Shown here piece by piece: positions 25,834 through 34,253 of a stretch of 56,235 nucleotides of DNA. The notes below the pieces were generated by a model. It ran no database searches, was not told where the DNA came from, and saw only the letters and a list, made by a program, of their open reading frames with translations. Each line of letters begins with the position of its first letter. Position 1 is the stretch's first letter. Source of the stretch: Streptomyces canus 299MFChir4.1 (GTDB taxonomy: Bacteria; Actinomycetota; Actinomycetes; Streptomycetales; Streptomycetaceae). The stretch is from the NCBI RefSeq assembly GCF_000383615.1, contig NZ_KB911624.1, forward strand, positions 1-56,235, given 5' to 3'. The position numbers and the translations under genes were made by a program.

Positions 25834-27294
25834 TCACCGGTTTGCGCCGCTCCCCTCCGGCAGGACGCCGGTGCGGACCACGTCGGCGTACCACCGCGCA
25901 CTGGCCTTGGGGATGCGCTTGCCGGTGGGGTAGTCGACGTAGACGGCACCGAAGCGCTTGCTGTAGCCGTAACCCCACTCGAAGTTGTCCAGCAGCGACC
26001 ACAGGAAGTAGCCCCGGACATCCACGCCGGCCCCGATGGCGCGGAGTACGGCTGACAGGTGGCCATGTAGGTAGGCGATGCGTTCGGGGTCGGACACCTC
26101 GCCCTCCGGGTTCACGTAGTCGTCGAACGCGGCACCGTTCTCGGTGATCACCAGCGGCATCGCGGGGAAGTCTGCTGTGAGACGCGTCAGCAGGTCGTAC
26201 AGACCGCTGGGGTCGACTGCCCAGCCCATCGCGGTGGTGTCGCCCGGCGGTCGGTGAAAGGTGACGTCGTCGGCGCCCGGCCAAGGGCTGTGCTTGCTCG
26301 CACCATGGCCGTCGGAACCATGGCCGGCCTCACCGGTGGTGGCGGAGACGACCGTCGGCGTGTAGTAGTTGACGCCCAGGAAGTCCAGCGGCTGGTGGAT
26401 GGTGTCGGTGTCGCCGTCCTGTACGAAGGACCAGTCGGTCAGGCTCGCCGTGTCCTGGAGAAGGTCCTGGGGGTATTCGCCTTCCAGCAGCGGGCCCGTG
26501 AAGACGCGGTTGGCCAGAGCGTCGATCCGCCGAGCCGCGTTCAGGTCCTCGGTTGTCTCGGTCAGCGCGCGGACGTGGTGGATGTTGAGGGTGATGGACG
26601 TGTGGGCGCGGGCGGGCAGTTCGGCGCGCAGCGCCTGAACGGCCTTGCCGTGGGCGAGGTTGAGATGATGCGCCGCCCGCAGGGCGGCGACCGGGTCGGT
26701 GCGTCCCGGCGCGTGGACTCCTGAGCCGTATCCGAGAAAGGCACTGCACCAGGGCTCGTTGAGGGTGATCCAGGTCTTCACCCGGTCTCCCAGCGCATGT
26801 GCCGCCAAGGCGGCGTAGTCGGCGAACCGGTCGGAGGTGGTGCGCTCCGGCCAGCCGCCGGCGTCCTCCAACTCCTGCGGCAGGTCCCAGTGGTACAGCG
26901 TGACGACCGGTTCGATGCCCTTCTCCAGCAGTGCGTCGGTCAGGGCGCGATAGAAGTCGAGCCCCTTTTCGACGGCCGGGCCGCGGCCGGTCGGCTGCAC
27001 GCGCGGCCACGACAGGGAGAACCGGTAAGCGCTCACCCCGAGGTCGGCCATGATGTCGACGTCCTCGTGCCAGCGGTGGTAGTGATCGGTGGCGATGTCA
27101 CCGGTGTCACCGTTGCGCACCCTGCCGGGCGTGTGCGAGTAGGTGTCCCAGATCGAAGGAGTGCGTCCGTCCGCGGAAGCGGCACCCTCGATCTGGTAGG
27201 CGGCGGTGGCGGTGCCCCAGGTGAATCCCGGCGGGAACCTGCGGGTGGCGGTGTTCTCCAGGGCGGGCGCGACGCGTCGGATTGCGGTGGCCAT
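25834..27294 (-). CDS. GH1 beta-glucosidase (BglC-like)
   Basis: A 486-residue retaining glycoside hydrolase of family 1, expected to split cello-oligosaccharides or other beta-glucosides in the cytoplasm after uptake by the adjacent ABC system. N-terminal RRFPPGFTWGTATAAYQIEG; acid/base Glu in TWITLNEPWCSAFLGY; nucleophile Glu in PLVITENGAAFDDYVNPEG; the sugar-binding WSLLDNFEWGYGYSKRFGAV near the end. No signal peptide. ATG 27294 has GGAAGGA upstream; the frame extends far into the permease gene in the wrong register. It is the last gene of the four-gene operon. Confidence 0.93.
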   Translation of the reverse strand: MATAIRRVAPALENTATRRFPPGFTWGTATAAYQIEGAASADGRTPSIWDTYSHTPGRVRNGDTGDIATDHYHRWHEDVDIMADLGVSAYRFSLSWPRVQPTGRGPAVEKGLDFYRALTDALLEKGIEPVVTLYHWDLPQELEDAGGWPERTTSDRFADYAALAAHALGDRVKTWITLNEPWCSAFLGYGSGVHAPGRTDPVAALRAAHHLNLAHGKAVQALRAELPARAHTSITLNIHHVRALTETTEDLNAARRIDALANRVFTGPLLEGEYPQDLLQDTASLTDWSFVQDGDTDTIHQPLDFLGVNYYTPTVVSATTGEAGHGSDGHGASKHSPWPGADDVTFHRPPGDTTAMGWAVDPSGLYDLLTRLTADFPAMPLVITENGAAFDDYVNPEGEVSDPERIAYLHGHLSAVLRAIGAGVDVRGYFLWSLLDNFEWGYGYSKRFGAVYVDYPTGKRIPKASARWYADVVRTGVLPEGSGANR

Positions 27295-27383
27295 GTGGGT
27301 CCTTCCAAGTGCGGGGCGGGGTGGGAGGGGCGGAGCTGCGTGCGGGCGTTGAGGGGCCGCGGCGGCGGGGGAGGGCACGGCAT

Positions 27384-28322
27384 TCATCCCTTGACGGCTC
27401 CCTGCATGATGCCGCCGACGATCTGACGGCCGAAGACGACGAAAAGGGCGAGCAGAGGCAGCGTGCCGAGCAGCGCACCCGCCATGATCAGCGACTGGTC
27501 GCGCACGTATCCCGCGCTGAGCTGGGTGAGGGCGACGGGCACCGTCGGATTGGTCATGTCGAGCACGATGAAGGGCCAGAAGAAGTCGTTCCAGGCGTGC
27601 ACGAACGTGATCATGAACAGCACGGCCATGGGGGGCCGGGCGATCGGCAGCACGATGCTCCAGAAGATGCGCAGGGAGTGCGCACCGTCCACCCGTCCGG
27701 CCTCGACGAGTTCGTCGGGCAGCGCTTCGGACAGGTACTGCCGCATGAAGAAGACGCCGACGGCGCTGACGAGGGTGGGGAAGATGACGGCGGGCAGCTT
27801 CTGCCCCCATCCCAGTTCCGTCATCATCATGAACAGCGGTACGACGCCCAGTTGAGGCGGCACCATCATCGTGCCGATCACGAGCATCAGCAGGATGTTG
27901 CGGCCCTTGAAGCGGAGTTTGGCGAAGGCGAAGCCGGCGAGGGTGGCGAAGAGCACCGTGGACAGGGCGATCGCGCCGGCCACGATCAGGCTGTTGAGCA
28001 TGGCCTTGCCCAGTGCGGCGTCCTGCCAGGCCTTGCCGAGGTTGTCCAGGAGGTGGGGCCCGGGCAGGAAGGGCGGCGGCGTCTGGGTGACGCGCGTGTT
28101 GTCGGTCGACGCCGCCACCATCGTCCAGTAGAGGGGGAACAGGGAGAGCAGGGCGGCGAATCCCAGCAGAATGTAGGCGACGGGACCCGCGTGGTGCTGA
28201 CGTCCGGCACCCGGGTGCCGGAACAGGCGGCGCCGTCCACTGGACGGGGTGGCCTTGCGGGTCTTCCGCGCGGTCGCGGGGCGTGCCTCCGTCGCCGGGA
28301 CCGGGATGCTGTCTGTGGTCAT
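27384..28322 (-). CDS. Sugar ABC transporter permease (CebG-like)
   Basis: 312 residues, six membrane helices after a basic cytoplasmic N terminus (VAYILLGFAALLSLFPLYW first). The EAA loop that docks the ATPase reads DELVEAGRVDGAHSLRIFWS. MalG-type, forming a heterodimer with the permease encoded just upstream (13-base gap). No ATPase gene is present; Streptomyces sugar systems commonly use the shared MsiK ATPase encoded elsewhere. Confidence 0.92.
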   Translation of the reverse strand: MTTDSIPVPATEARPATARKTRKATPSSGRRRLFRHPGAGRQHHAGPVAYILLGFAALLSLFPLYWTMVAASTDNTRVTQTPPPFLPGPHLLDNLGKAWQDAALGKAMLNSLIVAGAIALSTVLFATLAGFAFAKLRFKGRNILLMLVIGTMMVPPQLGVVPLFMMMTELGWGQKLPAVIFPTLVSAVGVFFMRQYLSEALPDELVEAGRVDGAHSLRIFWSIVLPIARPPMAVLFMITFVHAWNDFFWPFIVLDMTNPTVPVALTQLSAGYVRDQSLIMAGALLGTLPLLALFVVFGRQIVGGIMQGAVKG

Positions 28323-28335
28323 GGAGATCTCCCGG

Positions 28336-29307
28336 TCAGGTCCTGCGCGTGAGGACGCGCTGGACGATCCGTTGGACGACGAACACGAGAATGAGCAGCA
28401 GGAACATCGCCCAGGCGACCGTGGCGGCCCGGCCCATCTGGTAGTTCTTCCAGCCCTCCTCGTACAGCAGCAGACCCAGCGTCTGGTACTGGTTGTCCGC
28501 TCCTCCGGTGATGCCGTTCGGGCCCTGACCGAAGATCAGGGGTTCACCGAAGAGCTGGGTGGCGCCGATCGTGGACAGGACGATGGTGAAGACGATGGTG
28601 GAGCGGATGCCGGGGACGGTGACCTTGAGGAACTGTTGCCACCGCGAGGCGCCGTCGATGGCCGCGGCCTCGTAGCGGTCGCGGGGGATCGCCTGCATCG
28701 CTGCGAGGTAGAGCAGGGCGTTGTAACCGGTCCATCGCCAGATGACGATGGACGAAATGGCCGTCTGCGCGGCCCACTTGTTGTTCTCCCAGTCGATGTT
28801 GTCGACACCGATCAGGCTCAGCGCCCAGTTGATCATGCCGAAGTCGCGCTCGAAGAGCATCGTGAACACCAGGGCCGCGGCACCGACCGAGGTGGCATAG
28901 GGCGTCAGGGCGGCGACGCGGAAGAACGTCGAGCCGCGCAGCTGGTAGTTGAGCAGGTGCGCCAGTCCGAGCGCCATCAGCAGTTGTGGCACGGTCGACA
29001 GGACGCCGATGGTGAAGGTGTTGGCCAGCGCGTTCCAGAACCGGTCGTCCTCCCACAGCGCCGTGTAGTTGTCGAAGCCGACCCACTCCATGAGGTTCAG
29101 GGTCGACAGTTCGACGCGGTGCAGCGAGATCCACGAGGTGTAGATGAGGGGGTAGAAGCTGAAGGCGGCGAAGACGACGAAGAACGGGGCGACGAAGGCG
29201 TACGGCGCACCCCGGACGTCGAGGCGGTGCAACAGCGTGCGGCGCCGCTGGCGCTCCGCGCCGATGCCGGAAGCACCGTCTGGGGGTGTCGAGGTGGAGA
29301 TGGCCAC
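28336..29307 (-). CDS. Sugar ABC transporter permease (CebF-like)
   Basis: 323 residues, MalF-type. GTG 29307 (V-A-I-S-T) with AGGAAGG upstream is chosen over the longer frame to 29364. First helix APYAFVAPFFVVFAAFSFYP; EAA loop DRYEAAAIDGASRWQQFLKV; final helices AMFLLLILVFVVQRIVQRVL. Pairs with the CebG-like permease to form the membrane pore for oligosaccharide import. Confidence 0.9.
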   Translation of the reverse strand: MAISTSTPPDGASGIGAERQRRRTLLHRLDVRGAPYAFVAPFFVVFAAFSFYPLIYTSWISLHRVELSTLNLMEWVGFDNYTALWEDDRFWNALANTFTIGVLSTVPQLLMALGLAHLLNYQLRGSTFFRVAALTPYATSVGAAALVFTMLFERDFGMINWALSLIGVDNIDWENNKWAAQTAISSIVIWRWTGYNALLYLAAMQAIPRDRYEAAAIDGASRWQQFLKVTVPGIRSTIVFTIVLSTIGATQLFGEPLIFGQGPNGITGGADNQYQTLGLLLYEEGWKNYQMGRAATVAWAMFLLLILVFVVQRIVQRVLTRRT

Positions 29308-29412
29308 CGGAAGGCGTCCTTCCTGGACGGGGGGTGAGGCGGGCAGGGGCCCAGCGGCCCACACGGGCCGTGCGTGGGGCGCCGGGCGGAGGAGGCGGGC
29401 GATGGCCCTGGG

Positions 29413-30723
29413 TCAGCCGGCGGCCTTCTCGATACGCTCGTCAGTGGTCTTCCACGCCTCGTTCGGGCTCTTGTTCTGCGCCTCGATCAAGGTCAGGCCC
29501 TGCGAGAAGATGTCCTTGATGGTGCCGTCCTTGCGGCCGAGCACCTGCTCGTCGGGGATCTCCTGGGCCGCGGCGCCGAAGATCTTCCCGATGGGGGCGC
29601 CACTGAAGTAGTCCGACTTGGCATTGACGACTTCAGGCATCTCCAACGCGGTCTGCGACGAGGGGAAGTTGCCGATCTTCTCGAAGAGGTAGGCCTGCTG
29701 CTCGGGAGCGGTGAGCCAGGCGATGAGGTCCTGCGCCTCCTTCTTGACGGGGCTCTGCTCCATCACGCCGAGGAAGGAACCGCCCCAGTTGGCGCCCTTG
29801 GGTGCCTTGGCGACGTCCCACTTGCCCTTGTTCTTGGGTCCCGCCTTCTCGCTGATGTGGGCGAGCATCCACGCCGGGCAGACGGTGCTGGCGAAGGTGC
29901 TGTTGGCCAGTCCGGGGTCCCAACCGGGCTGGAACTGGCGGAGTTTGGCGGTCAGATCGGAGGTGGCCGCTTCGGAGGCCAGCTTCCACGCGTCCTTCAC
30001 GACGGGGTTGGTGGCGTAGATCAGCTTGCCCTGCTTGTCGTAGAACTGCTGGGAGTTGCCGTAGATCATGGCGTTGAACAGGCCGCTGGAGCTGTCCATG
30101 AAGGCGACCTTGTCGTCCTTCGAGTTCTGCTTGAACCGCTTGCCCGCGTCGACGTACTTCGACCAGTCGCCCTCCCACAGTTTGGCGACCTCGTCGCGGT
30201 CGGTGGGCAGGCCGGCCTGTTCGAAGAGGTCCTTGCGGTAGCAGACCGCCATCGGGCCGATGTCGGTGCCGAGGCCGATGACCTTCTTGTCGGCCGCGGT
30301 GACCTGGCTCTGCTTCCACGGAAGGAAGTGGTCCGTCCCGGCCACGCCGGCCAGATCGACGAACTTGTCCTTCTGGGTGTCGGACAGTTCCTTGGCCCTA
30401 CCAATCTCTATGCCCTGGATGTCCTTGAGGCCGCTGCCTGCGGCCAAGTGGGTCTGCAGGGCGGTGTAGTAGGTCTGCTCGTCGCCCGCGACGTCAGCCT
30501 TGATGACGACGTTCGGGTGTTCCTTCATGTACTTGTCGAGCAGACCGGTCTCCTTGAAGCCCATGACACCGAAGAGCCCCATGGTGATGGTGACCTTGCC
30601 GTCCTTCTTGCCCCCACCGGTTCCCCCGTCGCTGCCTCCGCAGCCCACGAGCAGACCCAGGGCCGACGCGGCCGACACGACGGCCACGACCCTTGTACGC
30701 GGCTTCCTTCGGAACTTGTCCAT
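29413..30723 (-). CDS. Sugar-binding lipoprotein of the ABC transporter (CebE-like)
   Basis: 436 residues. Signal sequence with lipobox ASALGLLVGCGG, so it is processed at Cys and anchored outside the membrane. Family 1 extracellular solute-binding fold: ITMGLFGVMGFKETGLLDKY, DVAGDEQTYYTALQTHLAAG, PMAVCYRKDLFEQAGLPTDR. It delivers a beta-glucoside or cello-oligosaccharide to the permeases; the exact sugar is inferred from the GH1 neighbour. First gene of the operon, with paired LacI-type operators 76-111 bases upstream. Confidence 0.92.
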   Translation of the reverse strand: MDKFRRKPRTRVVAVVSAASALGLLVGCGGSDGGTGGGKKDGKVTITMGLFGVMGFKETGLLDKYMKEHPNVVIKADVAGDEQTYYTALQTHLAAGSGLKDIQGIEIGRAKELSDTQKDKFVDLAGVAGTDHFLPWKQSQVTAADKKVIGLGTDIGPMAVCYRKDLFEQAGLPTDRDEVAKLWEGDWSKYVDAGKRFKQNSKDDKVAFMDSSSGLFNAMIYGNSQQFYDKQGKLIYATNPVVKDAWKLASEAATSDLTAKLRQFQPGWDPGLANSTFASTVCPAWMLAHISEKAGPKNKGKWDVAKAPKGANWGGSFLGVMEQSPVKKEAQDLIAWLTAPEQQAYLFEKIGNFPSSQTALEMPEVVNAKSDYFSGAPIGKIFGAAAQEIPDEQVLGRKDGTIKDIFSQGLTLIEAQNKSPNEAWKTTDERIEKAAG

Positions 30724-30798
30724 TTCGTCCTCCTAGCGGCGGCGCTGACGCACCGGAGTTCGAGCCCACGGCTCGCCCTGAAGGCGTTATTTGTCTGT

Positions 30799-30834
30799 TG
30801 GGCACGTTCCCAATTAAGGGTGGGAACGTGCCCA
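30799..30834. promoter_or_regulatory. Paired LacI-family operators
   Basis: TGGGCACGTTCCCA (30799-30812) and TGGGAACGTGCCCA (30821-30834) are exact reverse complements of each other, and each is itself a near-palindrome (TGGG..CG..CCCA). Centres are 22 bases apart, two helical turns, so two dimers would bind on one face. The motif resembles the CebR box (TGGGAGCGCTCCCA) but differs in the middle. It lies between the binding-protein gene and the LacI gene. Confidence 0.75.
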
Positions 30835-31005
30835 CCCAGGAGCTCGCAGCCTGGCCGCCGCTTAAGGCGTCTGTCAAGAAGTTGAATCCACTTCGTTGCG
30901 GAAAGATGTCGGGAGCCCGCGCCCGGACCCCGCGGGCCCGTCCCGTAGGTCTGGCACAATGCGCAGGTGGAAGCCGCCTGGGCATCGACGAGCGAGGGAG
31001 GCGTC

Positions 31006-32022
31006 ATGGGGGGCAGGCAACGTCCGACCATCATCACCGTGGCCGCGCGCGCCGGTGTCGGACGCACCACGGTTTCACGAGTCATCAACGGTTCGGAGCT
31101 CGTCAGTGAGAAGGCGAGGGCTGCCGTGCTCGCCGCCATCGCCGAGCTGAACTACGTCCCGAACTCGGTTGCCCGCGGGCTGAAGACGAGCCGGACGAAC
31201 TCCGTGGCCCTGGTGATCCCCGAGTCGGAGAGCAGACTGGGCTCGGAGCCCTACTTCTCGGCGGTCATCCGCGGGGTCAGCACCGCCCTCGCGGAGACCC
31301 GCACCCAACTCCAACTGGTGCTCGTACGCGACCAGGCCGAGCGCGACCAGCTCACCGAGTCGGTCGCGGAACGGCGTGTCGACGGCGTGCTCCTGGTCTC
31401 GGTGCACGAGCACGACCCGCTGCCGGGGTTGCTGGAGGACATGGGGCTGCCCACGGTGCTCGCCGGGCGTCGTTCCTCCGACGAGTCGCTCAGCCATGTG
31501 CACTCCGACAACGCGGGCGGCGCCGCGAAGGCCGTCAACCATCTCCTCGCGCGAGGGCGGCGCACCGTCGCCACCATCAGTGGACCGCTTGACATGGACG
31601 TAGCGCGCAGCAGGCTCCAGGGCTGGCGCGAGGCGCTCGAAAAGGCGGGCCACGAGGCCACGGACCGGCTCGTGACCTCGGCCGACTTCACCGAGGAGGG
31701 CGGCGCGGCGGCGATGCGTTCACTCCTTGAACGGGTCCCAGAGCTCGACGCCTTGTTCGTCGCCTCGGACGTCATGGCGGCAGGGGCTCTGGCAGAGCTG
31801 CGCAGGCAGGGGAGGGGGGTCCCCGACGACGTGGCCGTGGTCGGATTCGACGACTCCATCATCGCCCGGCACACCAATCCGCCCCTCAGCACAGTGCGTC
31901 AGCCCGTCGAGGAGATCGGCGCCATGATCGCCCAGATCCTTCTGGAGGAGATCGGCGACCCCGAAAGGCCGCGTCGGCGCGTCACGCTCCCCACTGAGCT
32001 CGTCGTACGCGACTCGTCATGA
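31006..32022 (+). CDS. LacI-family repressor (CebR-like)
   Basis: 338 residues. N-terminal LacI helix-turn-helix and hinge (ITVAARAGVGRTTVSRVING, IAELNYVPNSVARGL), then the periplasmic-binding-protein-like effector domain (TNSVALVIPESESRL, PELDALFVASDVMAAGAL, VAVVGFDDSIIARHTNPPLS). ATG 31006 has GAGGGAGG upstream. It is divergent from the transporter-glucosidase operon and should repress it through the sites at 30799-30834, being released by a beta-glucoside. It has GRTTVSR where most LacI proteins have xxxTVSR, which fits. Confidence 0.92.
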   Translation: MGGRQRPTIITVAARAGVGRTTVSRVINGSELVSEKARAAVLAAIAELNYVPNSVARGLKTSRTNSVALVIPESESRLGSEPYFSAVIRGVSTALAETRTQLQLVLVRDQAERDQLTESVAERRVDGVLLVSVHEHDPLPGLLEDMGLPTVLAGRRSSDESLSHVHSDNAGGAAKAVNHLLARGRRTVATISGPLDMDVARSRLQGWREALEKAGHEATDRLVTSADFTEEGGAAAMRSLLERVPELDALFVASDVMAAGALAELRRQGRGVPDDVAVVGFDDSIIARHTNPPLSTVRQPVEEIGAMIAQILLEEIGDPERPRRRVTLPTELVVRDSS

Positions 32023-32037
32023 GTCCCTGATGGGCTG

Positions 32038-32720
32038 TTGGTGAGCGACCTATACGCAGTGGCGCCGCCTCGCCGCCGTCCTGATTCAGCACCGGGAGCG
32101 CCAGGTCGACCCCGTCCTGCTAGTGGTCCGCAGGCTTCTGGACGCGGACCATCCGAAGGTCCGGCAGGGCGGCACGATTTCACGGAATTCAGGGCCGCTC
32201 AAGGCGAACTCGCGCATCTGGACGCCTGCTTCTACTGCGCGGGTCTCTCCTCGGCCGGCCGCAGTGAGGAGGAATACTCCGGGATCATCCATGATCACAC
32301 GCTGGCAGCCGCGGACGCGGTGAGCGCCGCTGCCCCGTCTCTGACCTTCACCTTCGTATCGGGGGAGGGCGCCTCCGAGTTGAGCCGCTCGGCGGGGGCC
32401 CGGGGCCTGAGGCGTACCGAGAACGAACCGCGGGGATTCCGTTCCACGCGTGTGCCTTCCAGCCCGCTTACATCCCGCCCCTCCAGGGCGCCGTCTCTCG
32501 AACCCCGGCCTACCATCCGACGTACCGACTCACGTCGTGGCTGTACCTCCTGCTGCACCGACTGGCACCGTCGCACACGACCACGACCGAGCACCTGGGC
32601 CGCGCGATGATCGCCGTCGTCCACCTCCAAGGCAGCCCTCCCGCTGTGCTGTCCAGCCCCGACATCAACCGGCTGGGAGCCGTCGTCGGGGGAGCGGTGC
32701 CCGGAGGGGAACTCCGATGA
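32038..32720 (+). pseudogene. NAD-dependent epimerase/dehydratase-like relic
   Basis: One frame holds HLDACFYCAGLSSAGRSEEE, YSGIIHDHTLAAADAVSA and LTFTFVSGEGASE. After a shift near 32435 another frame continues with CAFQPAYIPPLQGAVSRTPA, SWLYLLLHRLAPSHTTTTEH and LGRAMIAVVHLQ to a stop at 32718. This is the actinobacterial atypical-SDR/epimerase family usually about 220 residues long. The N-terminal GATG nucleotide-binding start is unrecognisable. The 3' end overlaps the next gene's ATG. Confidence 0.75.
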
Positions 32721-32962
32721 GCGAAGGCGCGTGGCCGGTTTGGGCTCGATCAGCGTTCGGGGCTGGCGGCCTGTGGGCGGCGTCTCTCGCGGTGGCACCT
32801 CTGGCCGCGTCCATCGGCATGCCCGACACCACCCGGCTTCTGGCTGGGCTCGCCATTGTCTACGCCGCCATCTGGGCGATCGGTGTAACACGCATGGGGA
32901 AGGCGCGAAAGCACGTCGAACCGGAGATCGCTCACGAGGACACTCCCGACCTCACGCACTGA
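32717..32962 (+). CDS. Small two-helix membrane protein
   Basis: 81 residues, ATG overlapping the stop of the decayed epimerase (ATGA), with GGAGGGGAA upstream. Hydrophobic helices GGLWAASLAVAPLAASIG and LLAGLAIVYAAIWAIGVT, then a basic turn and an acidic tail. No family recognised. Formerly coupled to the epimerase gene; whether it is still translated is uncertain. Confidence 0.6.
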   Translation: MSEGAWPVWARSAFGAGGLWAASLAVAPLAASIGMPDTTRLLAGLAIVYAAIWAIGVTRMGKARKHVEPEIAHEDTPDLTH

Positions 32963-33216
32963 GCCTGTTAAGAACATGCTCACCTGCGCCCTCTCGGAGG
33001 GGCCCGGCAGCCCTGAGGTCAAGCGGAGGTATCGCCTTCACCTCTGCCCCTGCGTGTGACCAGTGCATATGCACTCGGCCTCCCGTCCGGGATTCGTCCT
33101 GTAAGCGCACTTTGGCAGCCCCCTCGTTGCAGGGGAGAGTGCTGAAGCGGCAACAAGTGTCCGGACACCAGGTGCCGCACTGCAACGACCAGCCAGCCCC
33201 GAAGGGAAGTGAATCA

Positions 33217-33360
33217 GTGGACGACCTCCTCCAGTAGATCGCCGCGACGATCACGAACGAGGACATCACGCAGGCGCAGGAGTCCTCCGCCGCGATGAGC
33301 GAGACGAGCGGCGACGCCAAGAAGCACCGGCTGCAGATGTTCGCCGCCGACCAGGGCTGA
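33217..33360 (+). pseudogene. Small ORF with an in-frame amber codon
   Basis: GTG 33217 follows GAAGGGAAG at good spacing and reads VDDLLQ, then TAG (33235-33237), then 40 more codons (IAATITNEDITQAQESSAAM, SETSGDAKKHRLQMFAADQG) to TGA at 33358. A strong terminator follows at once. Start signal, codon bias and terminator argue for a real 47-residue gene, interrupted by one nonsense codon. The internal ATG at 33292 could give a 22-residue product. Family not recognised. Confidence 0.5.
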
Positions 33361-33373
33361 GCCCGAGCGGGCT

Positions 33374-33414
33374 GCCGCCGCAGGGAAGGTCCCACTCAAG
33401 ACCCCTGCGGCGGC
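33374..33414 (+). terminator. Hairpin terminator after the small ORF
   Basis: GCCGCCGCAGGG (33374-33385) pairs exactly with CCCTGCGGCGGC (33403-33414) around a 17-base loop, 14 bases past the small ORF stop. Confidence 0.75.
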
Positions 33415-33477
33415 CCGCGATCGTCCCCTCAACAGTCGCTGCCGCCGATTAGTCTAGAAGAGATAAACGCTACCAAA

Positions 33478-33494
33478 GGGCCGACAGACGGCCC
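33478..33494 (-). terminator. Terminator of the DUF6461 gene
   Basis: On the - strand GGGCCG, a 5-base loop and CGGCCC are followed by TTT, 19 bases past the stop of the gene at 33513. Confidence 0.65.
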
Positions 33495-33512
33495 CTTGCC
33501 GTGAGGCGATCC

Positions 33513-34184
33513 TCATCTCTCGGGTGGGCGGAAGCTACCGAGGTGGCGGCCCAGTCGCCCGGGCGGAGAGGGGTTGACCCGTGGTAGTGCGGGCACTGGG
33601 GGAGACGGGGGCGGGAGGATTTGCGGCAGGACCAGGGACAGCAGGGGGCCCTCGTCGAGATCGAGAGTGAGATGTCCTCCGATGCGTTCTTCTACTGCCT
33701 GCATAGCGGCGAGGACGGCTCTAGCTCCAGGCTGGGCGGTCCGGTACCGTTCGGTGGCGTCCCAGAAGGGATGTGTCCCTGCTGCTCTGAGCGTGGGTGC
33801 CTCGCCTGGCTCAAACTTCTCCAGGGGCTTACCGTTCACCCAATAGGCCAAGGTGCGCAGGGCACTGGCCCCCACATGAACGGCGATCGTCTCCGTGCCG
33901 CGGGAAATTTCGGCGAGCATCGCAGGGGCGTTCCCCATGCCACCGAGGATCTCGATGGCGAACGCCCAATCCCGGAGCATGCCCACTCTCAGAATGGCAT
34001 CGTCCGGCCCAGGCCGTAGAGCGTCATCGATGCCCGCAAACGGCAGGTGACGGGCCGCGGAGGGATCTACGCCGTAGCGGCGCAGGCATTCCTCGGGCGT
34101 TACTGCGTGAGTGAAGGTGATGGTGAAGCCCAAGTAGCGGCCGTGGAACATCCACTCCCACGCTGAAGGGTCCGCATCGTTCAT
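33513..34184 (-). CDS. DUF6461 family protein
   Basis: 223 residues, ATG after GGAGTACGAA. FTITFTHAVTPEECLRRYGV, DDAILRVGMLRDWAFAIEIL, MLAEISRGTETIAVHVGASA and YWVNGKPLEKFEPGEAPTLR are the ordered blocks of DUF6461, a Streptomyces family with no established biochemical role. The C-terminal 35 residues are Pro/Arg-rich. A second DUF6461 gene lies at 44489. No operon partner; it follows the secreted nuclease gene on the same strand. Confidence 0.8.
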   Translation of the reverse strand: MNDADPSAWEWMFHGRYLGFTITFTHAVTPEECLRRYGVDPSAARHLPFAGIDDALRPGPDDAILRVGMLRDWAFAIEILGGMGNAPAMLAEISRGTETIAVHVGASALRTLAYWVNGKPLEKFEPGEAPTLRAAGTHPFWDATERYRTAQPGARAVLAAMQAVEERIGGHLTLDLDEGPLLSLVLPQILPPPSPPVPALPRVNPSPPGRLGRHLGSFRPPER

Positions 34185-34253
34185 TTCGTACTCCGGTCGA
34201 AGCCGCTGCGCCCCGCGAAGTGCTCCCGGGGCGCAGCGAACGTGCAGTGTGAA

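Noticed and set aside
25834..27810. 658-residue frame of the beta-glucosidase
   Set aside because: The first 172 codons lie in the wrong register inside the CebG-like permease gene, which has clear membrane helices and an EAA loop.
30799..31006. Calling the repressor CebR itself
   Set aside because: The operator differs from the CebR box, and several related LacI regulators exist in Streptomyces.
32450..32962. 170-residue frame covering the small membrane protein
   Set aside because: The first 89 codons overlap the decayed epimerase in the wrong register; the real start is ATG 32717.
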